From Sulfurimonas sp. (GTDB taxonomy: Bacteria; Campylobacterota; Campylobacteria; Campylobacterales; Sulfurimonadaceae), in the NCBI GenBank assembly GCA_030673275.1, contig DAOVJL010000078.1, positions 1 to 6,198 on the forward strand: a stretch of DNA of 6,198 nt, read 5' to 3'. Below, piece after piece: positions 1 to 5,417 of the stretch. The notes below the pieces were generated by a model. That model saw only the letters and a program-made list of their open reading frames with translations, did no database searches and was not told the DNA's origin. The translations under genes were made by a program, and so were the position numbers. The first letter of the stretch is position 1, and the number at the start of each line of letters is the position of its first letter.

Positions 1-227
1 AAGTCAACCAGAATAAAATCTCTATTTATCTGCTTAGTGATTTCTTGATCGTTAAAAGAGTTTTTAATCATTTTTTTACAAGCACCACAGTATGTCATAT
101 GGAAAAAAATCAATACTTGTTTATCTTGTTTTTTTGCTTCATCTATAATATTATTTATGCTGATTACTTTAGCGCTAACGGCTATATGTAAGCTAATGAT
201 TAAGATTAATATTTTTAGGGGATTCAT
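1..227 (-). CDS. Thioredoxin-like periplasmic protein (SoxW/DsbD-gamma-like), C-terminus cut by window edge
   Basis: I translated this directly from the minus strand; 75 complete codons are visible and the frame stays open to the left edge, so the C-terminal part is missing. Residues 1-19 form a short signal peptide (Lys5, then a hydrophobic ILILIISLHIAV stretch, cleavage likely after VSA). The mature part has the thioredoxin beta-strand VLIFFHMTYCGACKKM with the redox motif C47-G-A-C50. This is typical of the small periplasmic thioredoxin_7/SoxW-like proteins that reduce or oxidise partner thiols. Two TAA codons stand directly in frame before the ATG, so the start cannot lie further upstream; no clear Shine-Dalgarno sequence is visible. 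It follows the MBL gene by 48 nt, with a 13-bp hairpin in between. Being last in a sox gene run suggests a role in keeping SoxY or another Sox thiol in the right redox state (inference). The exact subfamily cannot be settled from the fragment. Confidence 0.8.
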   Translation of the reverse strand, partial: MNPLKILILIISLHIAVSAKVISINNIIDEAKKQDKQVLIFFHMTYCGACKKMIKNSFNDQEITKQINRDFILVD

Positions 228-250
228 TTATTAAATGAGGAGAAGGTAGA

Positions 251-280
251 ACTAGATTTGGCTAAAAAGCCAAATCTAGT
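251..280 (-). terminator. Perfect 13-bp stem-loop at the end of the MBL gene
   Basis: ACTAGATTTGGCT (251-263) and AGCCAAATCTAGT (268-280) are exact reverse complements around a 4-base loop. The TAG stop codon of the MBL gene (276-278) lies inside the arm. On the minus strand the hairpin is followed by a pyrimidine-rich run (TCTACCTTCTCCTC) and not by a true T tract, so it is not a textbook intrinsic terminator. It may act as a leaky terminator, or protect the 3' end and lower expression of the thioredoxin gene 24 nt downstream of its base. The structure is seen directly; the function is inferred. Confidence 0.6.
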
Positions 281-1304
281 GAACTACTTCATGTTCTGGA
301 AGACCCATATCAAATTCTAAATATGTTCTTGAAACATTTAAAGCATGTAATAGCTCATACATTTTTTTATCTTTGAAGTCTAACATAGGTACAGCTTCAA
401 CAATACCTGTTTCATCAATATCATCTTCCATAGCTCCTTCAACTAGCTCTTTTAATTGTGAAAAATACATTATTGATTCATCATCAGCTTTTCTATCAAT
501 AATAAATCCATGCCCAGGAATCATTGTAGACCAATCTAGTTTGTCCATTTTATCTAAAGCATCTATTTGACCAACTACAGAACCATCTCTGTTTGATGTA
601 ACTCTTCCATTCATAACTAAGTCACCAGCGAGAATAAGTTTTTCATTTGGCATATAAAGGAAGTAATCTGATACAGAGTGTCCATTACCTACTGGAACAT
701 ATTCGAAATCAGTAACACCTATTTTAAACTTGATAGGTTCTGCGTTCCACTCATCTACAGGAATGATCTTTGTACCTCTGATTTGATTCTCAGTAAGTAT
801 TCTAAACATTCTAGTAATATCACCCTCGTGGTAGTTTTTATTGATAGACTCAGGACCAACAATTTTAGCACCATGAATTTCTTTGTAGTAGTTGTTACCT
901 AGCCAGTGATCATCATGCTCGTGACTTAAAAGAATAGTCTTTACAGGCAGGTCAGCAATTTTACTCATAGCTGCATATGCTTGTTTAGCGTAGATATATG
1001 ATGCGCCAGTATCCCATAAAACCCAACTGTCACTAGTTTTGATATAACAGTTGTTTGACATGTTACCACCGTTTTCTTTTGTCGGCATATCTAATGCACC
1101 AAAGAAACACCATACATTTTCGCTAACTTGTTTTGGCTCTAATTTGTAATCAAATTCATCACTTGCAACAGCTACTTTTGCCGGAGCAGCTTCTTTAGCT
1201 GTAGTTGTTGCTTCTTTTTTTGAAGAGTCTGAAGAACAAGCACTCATCAGCGGTAGTAAAGCTATAACAGATATTACTAATGGATTAATCATCTTTTTTA
1301 ACAT
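276..1304 (-). CDS. SoxH-like MBL-fold metallohydrolase, predicted lipoprotein
   Basis: The product is a 342-residue metallo-beta-lactamase-fold protein. Residues 1-23 form a lipoprotein signal with a lipobox ending MSAC (lipidated Cys23; Met at -3 is a slightly unusual variant). An Ala/Lys/Thr-rich linker follows to about residue 48. The full metal site is visible: H128-E-H130-D-D132-H133 (HxHxDH), H209 in GNGHS, D228 in AGDLV and H265 in PGHG, so a two-metal enzyme is expected. The order NCYIKTSDSWVLWDTGAS before the HxHxDH motif is typical of the SoxH/quinoprotein-relay type hydrolases found beside sox genes. The substrate is not known for this family; a thiol ester, persulfide or SoxY-bound adduct is a guess. 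The start is supported by AAGGA six bases upstream of the ATG. It lies 140 nt after soxZ, in the same direction, with stem-loops on both sides. Ser at position +2 of the mature protein would suggest outer-membrane sorting under enterobacterial rules, which may not apply here. Confidence 0.85.
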   Translation of the reverse strand: MLKKMINPLVISVIALLPLMSACSSDSSKKEATTTAKEAAPAKVAVASDEFDYKLEPKQVSENVWCFFGALDMPTKENGGNMSNNCYIKTSDSWVLWDTGASYIYAKQAYAAMSKIADLPVKTILLSHEHDDHWLGNNYYKEIHGAKIVGPESINKNYHEGDITRMFRILTENQIRGTKIIPVDEWNAEPIKFKIGVTDFEYVPVGNGHSVSDYFLYMPNEKLILAGDLVMNGRVTSNRDGSVVGQIDALDKMDKLDWSTMIPGHGFIIDRKADDESIMYFSQLKELVEGAMEDDIDETGIVEAVPMLDFKDKKMYELLHALNVSRTYLEFDMGLPEHEVVH

Positions 1305-1338
1305 AAAATTTCCTTTTTAAGTTTAATTCTCGAAAGAG

Positions 1339-1372
1339 TAGATTTGATGTGTTAAATAACATCTCAAATCTA
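1339..1372 (-). other. Stem-loop in the leader of the MBL gene
   Basis: TAGATTTG (1339-1346) pairs with CAAATCTA (1365-1372). A further 4 bp (ATGT 1347-1350 with ACAT 1359-1362) closes an 8-base loop, with a two-base bulge. It sits between soxZ and the MBL gene, ending 23 bp before that gene's ribosome binding site. The 8-bp arm has the same sequence as part of the hairpin at 251-280. It may be an RNA processing or attenuation element, but it is AT-rich and function is inferred only. Confidence 0.4.
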
Positions 1373-1390
1373 TGCTTTGACATGTAGCTA

Positions 1391-1430
1391 AAAGCTTTTC
1401 TCCCGAGATAATCTCAGGATAAGAAGCTTT
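1391..1430 (-). terminator. Two-part stem-loop after soxZ (possible leaky terminator or processing site)
   Basis: On minus-strand RNA, AAAGCUUCUU pairs with the distal GAAAAGCUUU (one C-A mismatch, one U-G wobble). After a small internal loop, CCUGAGA pairs with UCUCGGG across a UUA loop. The inner helix is complete only on the minus-strand RNA because one position is a U-G wobble; on the plus strand it would be a C-A mismatch. That supports a role in the sox transcript. It starts 14 nt after the soxZ stop codon. Only four U residues follow the outer arm, so termination would be partial at best. It may separate highly expressed soxCDYZ from the MBL gene. Confidence 0.55.
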
Positions 1431-1444
1431 ATGATTGCAAAAAT

Positions 1445-1750
1445 CTATTTGATTGCTTTTGATTTCTTTGCAGTTTTACCATTGCTGTCAACCCAGTCAA
1501 CTTCAACTTTGTCGCCTTTTTTCGCACCAGCTTTTTCAGCATTGAATGTAAATTGCATATATGGGTTTTTAGATAGGAATGGTCCTGTAGACGCTTCCCA
1601 TACAATTTTACCATTTACTTTAGCAGTCATGTGAGTAATAAACTCAACCTTAATCTTTTTCTTTTCAGCTTCTTCTTTACCAGCCATTGGGCTTTTTGCT
1701 AAAACTTTAACTGAAACGTTGCCTTTTTTTAACTTTGCTTTTACTTTCAT
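1445..1750 (-). CDS. soxZ: Sulfur-carrier partner protein SoxZ
   Basis: The product is 101 residues, the usual SoxZ size, with no signal peptide; SoxZ is known to be exported together with Tat-exported SoxY as a folded heterodimer. Family signatures are visible in order: the SPMAG segment near residues 20-24, FITHMTAKVNGK (37-48), the STGPFLSKNPYMQF block (54-67) and the C-terminal KKGDKVEVDWVDSNGK (77-92) of the immunoglobulin-like fold. There is no cysteine, as expected because the substrate is held by SoxY. AAAAGGA lies five bases before the ATG. It follows soxY by 55 nt and is last of the tight soxCDYZ group. In the Sox cycle SoxYZ presents the cysteine-bound sulfur adduct to SoxB, SoxAX and SoxCD; the first two are not in this window. 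This is probably a second SoxYZ pair, separate from one in a soxXYZAB locus (inference). Confidence 0.95.
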   Translation of the reverse strand: MKVKAKLKKGNVSVKVLAKSPMAGKEEAEKKKIKVEFITHMTAKVNGKIVWEASTGPFLSKNPYMQFTFNAEKAGAKKGDKVEVDWVDSNGKTAKKSKAIK

Positions 1751-1805
1751 AATTATCCTTTTATAATTTCTGTCTATGTTGTATCAATATTTAGCGGGGG
1801 TTAAA

Positions 1806-2258
1806 TCAACCTCCACAACCACCAATAGAAACTTCTACTTTTTGTACAGCTGAGTATAATTTACCATCTCTACCTTTTGCAACAACAGTTACATTAGCAG
1901 TTTTTCTCATTTTGATTTTAGTTTTAAGGTCAAAAACGCCACTCTCACCTAATTCAAATACTACAACAGCAGATCTAGGATTTGCATCTTGAAACAGAGC
2001 AACAGACTCAACTTCTACTTTTGATTTCATACCGATTGGCACAGCACCACCATTTTCAGCTAGTTTTGGAGCTTTAATCTTGATTTTTCCATCAATCATC
2101 TTAGCATCGCCAAATAAAGCTTTGATAGCTTCAGCTGAACTAGCAGCTTCCCACGCAGCAGGAGCTGTTTTTCTAAAATCAGTAGCACTTAGGCTAGCTG
2201 GTAATACAGTTGCTGCAGCAGCTACTGCACCTAAACTTAAAAATTTTCTTCTTTGCAT
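1806..2258 (-). CDS. soxY: Sulfur-carrier protein SoxY (Tat-exported)
   Basis: The product is a 150-residue SoxY. It begins with a twin-arginine signal (R3-R4-K-F-L, followed by an Ala-rich hydrophobic stretch to about residue 25), so it should be exported folded to the periplasm. The conserved segment APKLAENGGAVPI (63-75) and the C-terminal swinging arm GGCGG (146-150) are both present. Cys148 is the only cysteine in the protein and is the known attachment point for thiosulfate, sulfane and sulfonate intermediates. The start is fixed by AAAGGA six bases upstream and by the Tat motif directly after the Met. It sits 36 nt after soxD and 55 nt before soxZ. Being co-transcribed with soxCD suggests that this carrier is the one loaded for sulfane oxidation by SoxCD, but exchange with another SoxYZ copy elsewhere is possible. 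Confidence 0.97.
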   Translation of the reverse strand: MQRRKFLSLGAVAAAATVLPASLSATDFRKTAPAAWEAASSAEAIKALFGDAKMIDGKIKIKAPKLAENGGAVPIGMKSKVEVESVALFQDANPRSAVVVFELGESGVFDLKTKIKMRKTANVTVVAKGRDGKLYSAVQKVEVSIGGCGG

Positions 2259-2294
2259 ATTAATTCCTTTATAATGTTGGTATTAAAGTAAGTC

Positions 2295-3392
2295 TTACTT
2301 ACTTGATTCTACCATAAATTTAACAATGTCTTTCACTTGCTCATCTGTTAGGTCCATAGCACCACCTTTTGGAGGCATACCACCTAAACCATTGATAGAA
2401 TTATGATTAACTTTGTCTATTCCTTGCTCCATAACAGTAGCCCATGCATCATGATCTCCAACAGCTGGAGCACCCATAGCATCAGTTTTGTGACAAACTA
2501 CACAAGATGCATCATACATCTTCTCAGCAGCTGATTTAGAACCTGTTTCTTTTTCTACCGGTAAATCTCTTACAGTTGAATAAGGAGGAACTACATTTGT
2601 AATCTCCATTCCAATTCTCATTATTTTTTCTTTACCACAATCTTTCATACAACGAGTACCTACAGCACCGTAGTTTTTAGGATTTGCAAAGAATTTTCTT
2701 ACATTCTCAACACCATCTGGTCCGTCAATGTTTGGATAAAAACCATCGCGATTTGGCATTTTAACTTTCATAAGTTTTTCTTTGTTAAGAACATACTCAT
2801 CATCAAGCTCTTCGCCATCAATTGTAATCTCATTTGCAGCTAATAGATATGCTGTCATTGCATAAAGTTCATCATTAGTGAAACTTTTTGGATGTGCATA
2901 AGGCATTGCATCACGAATGTACCACATAAGTGTAGAAACTTGTGGCCAGTAAGAACCAAATGTTCTTGTTGGAGCATCTTTACCTGGACAAGTTCTTTGG
3001 TTTTTAAGTGACTCTACAGATCCGCCTGCAAGTGTAGGGTAACCCTTACCGCCAGCACCGAACTCACCGTGACATGATGCACATTGTGCTTCATATAATT
3101 CATCACCCTCTTCAACAGAACCTGAACCTTCTGGATAACCTGTTCCGTCAGGCATCATATCCATATCCCAAGCTTTTAACTCGTTAGCAGTTGGAACTCT
3201 ACCGTAGTTAAGTTTTTTCATTGCTTGAGTATTATAACTGTATGCAGTTTCAACACCGTTAGCTCTAGGGTAAGTCATACCACCATCTAAAGCATCTTTA
3301 GTCCCATTATATGGACCAGAACCAGCAAAAGCAAGAGTTGAAGTTAATGCTAATGCTGCAGTTGCAACGATTAATTTTGAAGTTAATTTCAT
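2295..3392 (-). CDS. soxD: Sulfane dehydrogenase diheme cytochrome c subunit SoxD
   Basis: The product is a 365-residue periplasmic cytochrome with a Sec signal (MKLTSKLIVA..., cleavage after AFA near residue 23). Two c-type heme sites are visible: C104-A-S-C107-H108 and C297-V-V-C300-H301. Likely distal methionine ligands are M163 in RDAMPY and M339 in GLGGMPPKGG. SoxD takes the electrons released when SoxC oxidises the SoxY-bound sulfane sulfur and passes them towards the respiratory chain. Three further cysteines are present, C135 and the pair C248-M-K-D-C252; none is followed by a histidine in heme-motif position, so they are not a third heme. The start has GGGAGG eight bases upstream. 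It follows soxC by only 17 nt, so the two subunits are surely co-transcribed and probably made in equal amounts. Length and heme number fit SoxD better than the single-heme sulfite dehydrogenase subunit SorB. Confidence 0.95.
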   Translation of the reverse strand: MKLTSKLIVATAALALTSTLAFAGSGPYNGTKDALDGGMTYPRANGVETAYSYNTQAMKKLNYGRVPTANELKAWDMDMMPDGTGYPEGSGSVEEGDELYEAQCASCHGEFGAGGKGYPTLAGGSVESLKNQRTCPGKDAPTRTFGSYWPQVSTLMWYIRDAMPYAHPKSFTNDELYAMTAYLLAANEITIDGEELDDEYVLNKEKLMKVKMPNRDGFYPNIDGPDGVENVRKFFANPKNYGAVGTRCMKDCGKEKIMRIGMEITNVVPPYSTVRDLPVEKETGSKSAAEKMYDASCVVCHKTDAMGAPAVGDHDAWATVMEQGIDKVNHNSINGLGGMPPKGGAMDLTDEQVKDIVKFMVESSK

Positions 3393-3409
3393 TTTATATT
3401 CCTCCCTTA

Positions 3410-4732
3410 CTATGCTGGACAGTTGTCTGTTCTAACTTGAACATTGTGAACTGAACCATCTTTTCTAATTTCCCAAGTAACAATAGAGTTTCTATGGTAA
3501 ACACCCTCAACACCAATAATATCTTTCTCTTGAGAAACACTTGGTTGAACGTTTCCGCTATCATCAATTGAACGAGATTGGATTAACATTGGTTTACCGT
3601 CATATTTGTGCATATATGAGAATCTAGTCCATGATTTAGGTAATACTAAACCTTTTAACTGAGCTTCTACATAGTTATCTCCGCCATCTAGAGAAATATC
3701 AACGTTAGTGATAGTTCCGTGACCTGACCATGCTATACCTTCAATCTCTATCATTTGACCTTTTTTAAGGTTTTTCCATGGTTTTTCAGGACATGGAGAA
3801 GTGATAATTGAGTTAACCTCTAGTGGATAGAAATGTTGAATAGCTTTACCGCTCTTAGTAAGAACTGTATATTTAGAAGTCTCTTCTTTACAGTACCAAG
3901 GCTCTTTACCAAATTCTAAACGCTTAAGATATTTAATACATAAGTTTGCTTCCCAACCCGGTAACATTAAACGAACAGGATAACCTTGTTCTGGTCTAAG
4001 TGCTTCACCATTTTGAGCCCAAACGATCATTGCATCATCTAAAACTTTTTCAACTGGAATAGTTCTACTCATCTCTGAACCGTCAGAACCTTCAGCTAAC
4101 ATCCATTTTGCAGTTGGCTTAAGACCTAAATCATCAAGAATAACTGATAAACGAACACCAGTCCACTCAGCATTACTCATCATACCTTTTACGAACTGTA
4201 AAGAGTTGAACTGTGGACCTTTCCATTCAGCAGCACCATTTGCAGGACACTCTAAGAAAAGAGTTCTAGACTCTGATGGATATTGTTTAAGTTGATCTAA
4301 TGTTAAAACAATAGGCTTCTCAACAAGACCGTGAATCATTAGTCTAAATTTATTAGGGTCTACATGTGCAACACCATTGTGAGTTCTAGTAAAGTGTAAG
4401 CCATTTGGCGTAATGATACCACTTAATTCATGTAGTGGCGTCATTGAAACAGCAGCATGCATGTCTCCAGCAGATGACATAAGACTTGATGTTCTTCTTA
4501 CTATGTTATGCTCATATTTTGATGGAAGACCATATGGATTTTTATTAAGCTCATCACCTAATGTCGTTCCCCACTTAGTGTGGTGAATTATGTTCTCATC
4601 ATCAGCTAATAGCTTTGCAGGTGCCAAAACAGCGGCAGCGGCAATTGCACTAACAGAATAAGCAGCAGTTTTCTTAAAGAAATCCCTTCTACTACTAGTA
4701 CTTTCTAAATTATTTTCAGAAATATTACTCAT
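3410..4732 (-). CDS. soxC: Sulfane dehydrogenase molybdopterin subunit SoxC
   Basis: The product is 440 residues, of the sulfite oxidase family. The N-terminus carries a Tat signal, S14-R15-R16-D-F-F-K-K, followed by an Ala-rich hydrophobic stretch to about residue 43, as expected for a cofactor-loaded periplasmic enzyme. The Mo-pterin domain spans roughly residues 95-300: FLEC162PANGAAEW holds the cysteine that ligates molybdenum, followed by WTGVRLS (190-196) and GYPVRLMLPGWEANLCIKYL (250-269). The C-terminal Mo-co dimerisation domain covers about 305-430. With SoxD it oxidises the sulfane sulfur on SoxY-cysteine-S-sulfane in a six-electron reaction. The adjacent soxD, soxY and soxZ separate it from sulfite dehydrogenase SorA. 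It is the first gene of the run, with a strong AGGAGG nine bases before the ATG and a near-consensus promoter further upstream. Presence of SoxCD implies complete thiosulfate oxidation to sulfate without obligatory sulfur globules. Confidence 0.96.
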   Translation of the reverse strand: MSNISENNLESTSSRRDFFKKTAAYSVSAIAAAAVLAPAKLLADDENIIHHTKWGTTLGDELNKNPYGLPSKYEHNIVRRTSSLMSSAGDMHAAVSMTPLHELSGIITPNGLHFTRTHNGVAHVDPNKFRLMIHGLVEKPIVLTLDQLKQYPSESRTLFLECPANGAAEWKGPQFNSLQFVKGMMSNAEWTGVRLSVILDDLGLKPTAKWMLAEGSDGSEMSRTIPVEKVLDDAMIVWAQNGEALRPEQGYPVRLMLPGWEANLCIKYLKRLEFGKEPWYCKEETSKYTVLTKSGKAIQHFYPLEVNSIITSPCPEKPWKNLKKGQMIEIEGIAWSGHGTITNVDISLDGGDNYVEAQLKGLVLPKSWTRFSYMHKYDGKPMLIQSRSIDDSGNVQPSVSQEKDIIGVEGVYHRNSIVTWEIRKDGSVHNVQVRTDNCPA

Positions 4733-4741
4733 TAATATCTA

Positions 4742-4747
4742 CCTCCT
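4742..4747 (-). promoter_or_regulatory. Strong Shine-Dalgarno sequence of soxC
   Basis: AGGAGG on the minus strand lies nine bases before the soxC ATG. It is the strongest ribosome binding site in the window; the others are mostly AAGGA or AAAGGA. It fixes the soxC start and suggests high translation of the first gene. Confidence 0.8.
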
Positions 4748-4773
4748 CATATTATAATCGTAAATTTTATAAA

Positions 4774-4799
4774 TACATATATTACAGCTATATATAGTA
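4774..4799 (-). other. AU-rich stem-loop in the soxC leader
   Basis: TACATATAT (4774-4782) can pair with ATATATAGTA (4790-4799) as a 9-bp stem with one bulged base and a 7-base loop. It would lie about 10 nt into the predicted soxC transcript and about 27 nt before the Shine-Dalgarno sequence. Almost all pairs are A-U, so it is weak and may be chance in such AT-rich sequence. Confidence 0.2.
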
Positions 4800-4816
4800 T
4801 AAAATGTAAGATAATA

Positions 4817-4846
4817 ATTATATATAAAGTTTTTGTTAATTGTCAA
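4817..4846 (-). promoter_or_regulatory. Near-consensus sigma-70 promoter of soxCDYZ
   Basis: On the minus strand an exact TTGACA (4846-4841) is followed, after 18 bp, by an exact TATAAT (4822-4817). Transcription would start near 4810, giving a leader of roughly 78 nt before soxC. An overlapping alternative -10, TATATA, lies 2 bp closer. Campylobacterota sigma-70 promoters often lack a clear -35, so a perfect -35 stands out and suggests strong or lightly regulated expression. The wider 4733-4976 region is very AT-rich and holds no other gene that I can see. Confidence 0.7.
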
Positions 4847-4858
4847 GAAAATATGCAA

Positions 4859-4882
4859 AAATGTAACAATTTTCTCACATTT
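4859..4882. promoter_or_regulatory. Inverted repeat upstream of the soxC promoter (possible operator)
   Basis: AAATGT (4859-4864) and ACATTT (4877-4882) are reverse complements separated by 12 bases. The centre is about 60 bp upstream of the predicted soxC start of transcription, where activators often bind. It lies between the divergent soxC and MOSC genes, so a regulator bound here could affect both. The arms are short and AT-rich and the background makes chance repeats likely. Confidence 0.25.
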
Positions 4883-4936
4883 ATATATTTTTACACACTT
4901 TTTTATATTTTTTATTCGCTAAAGTAATAAAAAATA

Positions 4937-4945
4937 TGCTAATAT
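4937..4945 (+). promoter_or_regulatory. Possible extended -10 element for the MOSC gene
   Basis: TGCTAATAT resembles an extended -10 (TGnTATAAT with two mismatches). It lies 31 bp before the MOSC start codon and is preceded by T-rich runs (about 4881-4915), as is common in Campylobacterota promoters that lack a -35. The alternative TATAAA-like sequence near 4953 is too close to the start for a normal leader. Weak evidence. Confidence 0.3.
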
Positions 4946-4976
4946 TTCATATTATAAATAATAACAAGGCGTATTA

Positions 4977-5417
4977 ATGTCAGGCAAAAAAGTTGGTAAA
5001 GTTTTAAAACTTTTTATCTCTAAATCTGGAACTTCTAAAAGATTTGATAAATCATCTATAGCCTTAGATAAGTACGGTGTACGCGAAGATAAGTTCTATA
5101 ATAAAGATGCACAAAGATCTGTTTTACTCTCATCATATGCCAGCTATGACTTAGTTAAAACCTATGGGATTGAAATGCCGTTTGGCTATCTTGGTGAAAA
5201 TATTTTAATTGATTATAACCCTTATGCCTTAGAAATCGGCACTCATATTAAAATCGGTGATACTATTTTAGAAATATCACAAAACTGTACAATTTGTAAT
5301 CATTTAGCTATTCTTGATGTGAAAATACCAACACTTTTAAAAAATGACAGAGGTATTTTTACCAAAGTTATTAAAGAGGGTGAGATTAAAATAGATGACG
5401 CTGTTTATATACTGTAA
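4977..5417 (+). CDS. Single-domain MOSC protein
   Basis: The product is 146 residues, almost exactly one MOSC domain (molybdenum-cofactor sulfurase C-terminal type). Visible family features are KYGVREDKFYNKDAQRSVLL (32-51, matching the usual G-D-x-Y...R-x-V region), FGYLGENILID (69-79), the cysteine segment C104-T-I-C107 and the closing RGIFTKVIKEGEIKIDDAVYIL (125-146). MOSC domains are thought to carry or transfer sulfur through a conserved cysteine, or to act on the molybdenum cofactor. There is no signal peptide or membrane segment, so it should be cytoplasmic. AAGG lies seven bases before the ATG. It is divergent from soxC across 244 bp. SoxC is a sulfite-oxidase type enzyme that needs no terminal sulfido ligand, so a direct role in its maturation is only a guess; general cofactor handling or N-hydroxylated compound reduction (as for YiiM/YcbX relatives) is equally possible. 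Confidence 0.85.
   Translation: MSGKKVGKVLKLFISKSGTSKRFDKSSIALDKYGVREDKFYNKDAQRSVLLSSYASYDLVKTYGIEMPFGYLGENILIDYNPYALEIGTHIKIGDTILEISQNCTICNHLAILDVKIPTLLKNDRGIFTKVIKEGEIKIDDAVYIL

Noticed and set aside
373..902. Open frames on the plus strand at 373-570 and 678-902
   Set aside because: Both lie antisense inside the well-supported MBL gene, have no ribosome binding site that stands out, and encode Ser/Ile-rich sequences with no recognisable domain.
1429..1634. Overlapping open frames across soxZ on both strands
   Set aside because: SoxZ covers this stretch with clear family motifs; the other frames are by-products of its Lys- and Ala-rich coding sequence.
2080..2274. Plus-strand open frame opposite the start of soxY
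   Set aside because: It is antisense to the Ala-rich Tat signal region of soxY and shows no independent signs of coding.
2286..2304. Palindromic AAGTAAG/CTTACTT repeat at the soxD stop codon
   Set aside because: The loop would be a single base and the arms overlap a simple AAGT tandem. No plausible terminator or operator forms.
2634..2650. CMKDC in SoxD as a possible third heme site
   Set aside because: The spacing is CxxxC and the following residue is Gly, not His, so it is not a c-type heme motif.
4733..4816. Riboswitch in the soxC leader
   Set aside because: The leader is only about 78 nt, almost all A and T, with one weak stem; no known riboswitch core is visible.
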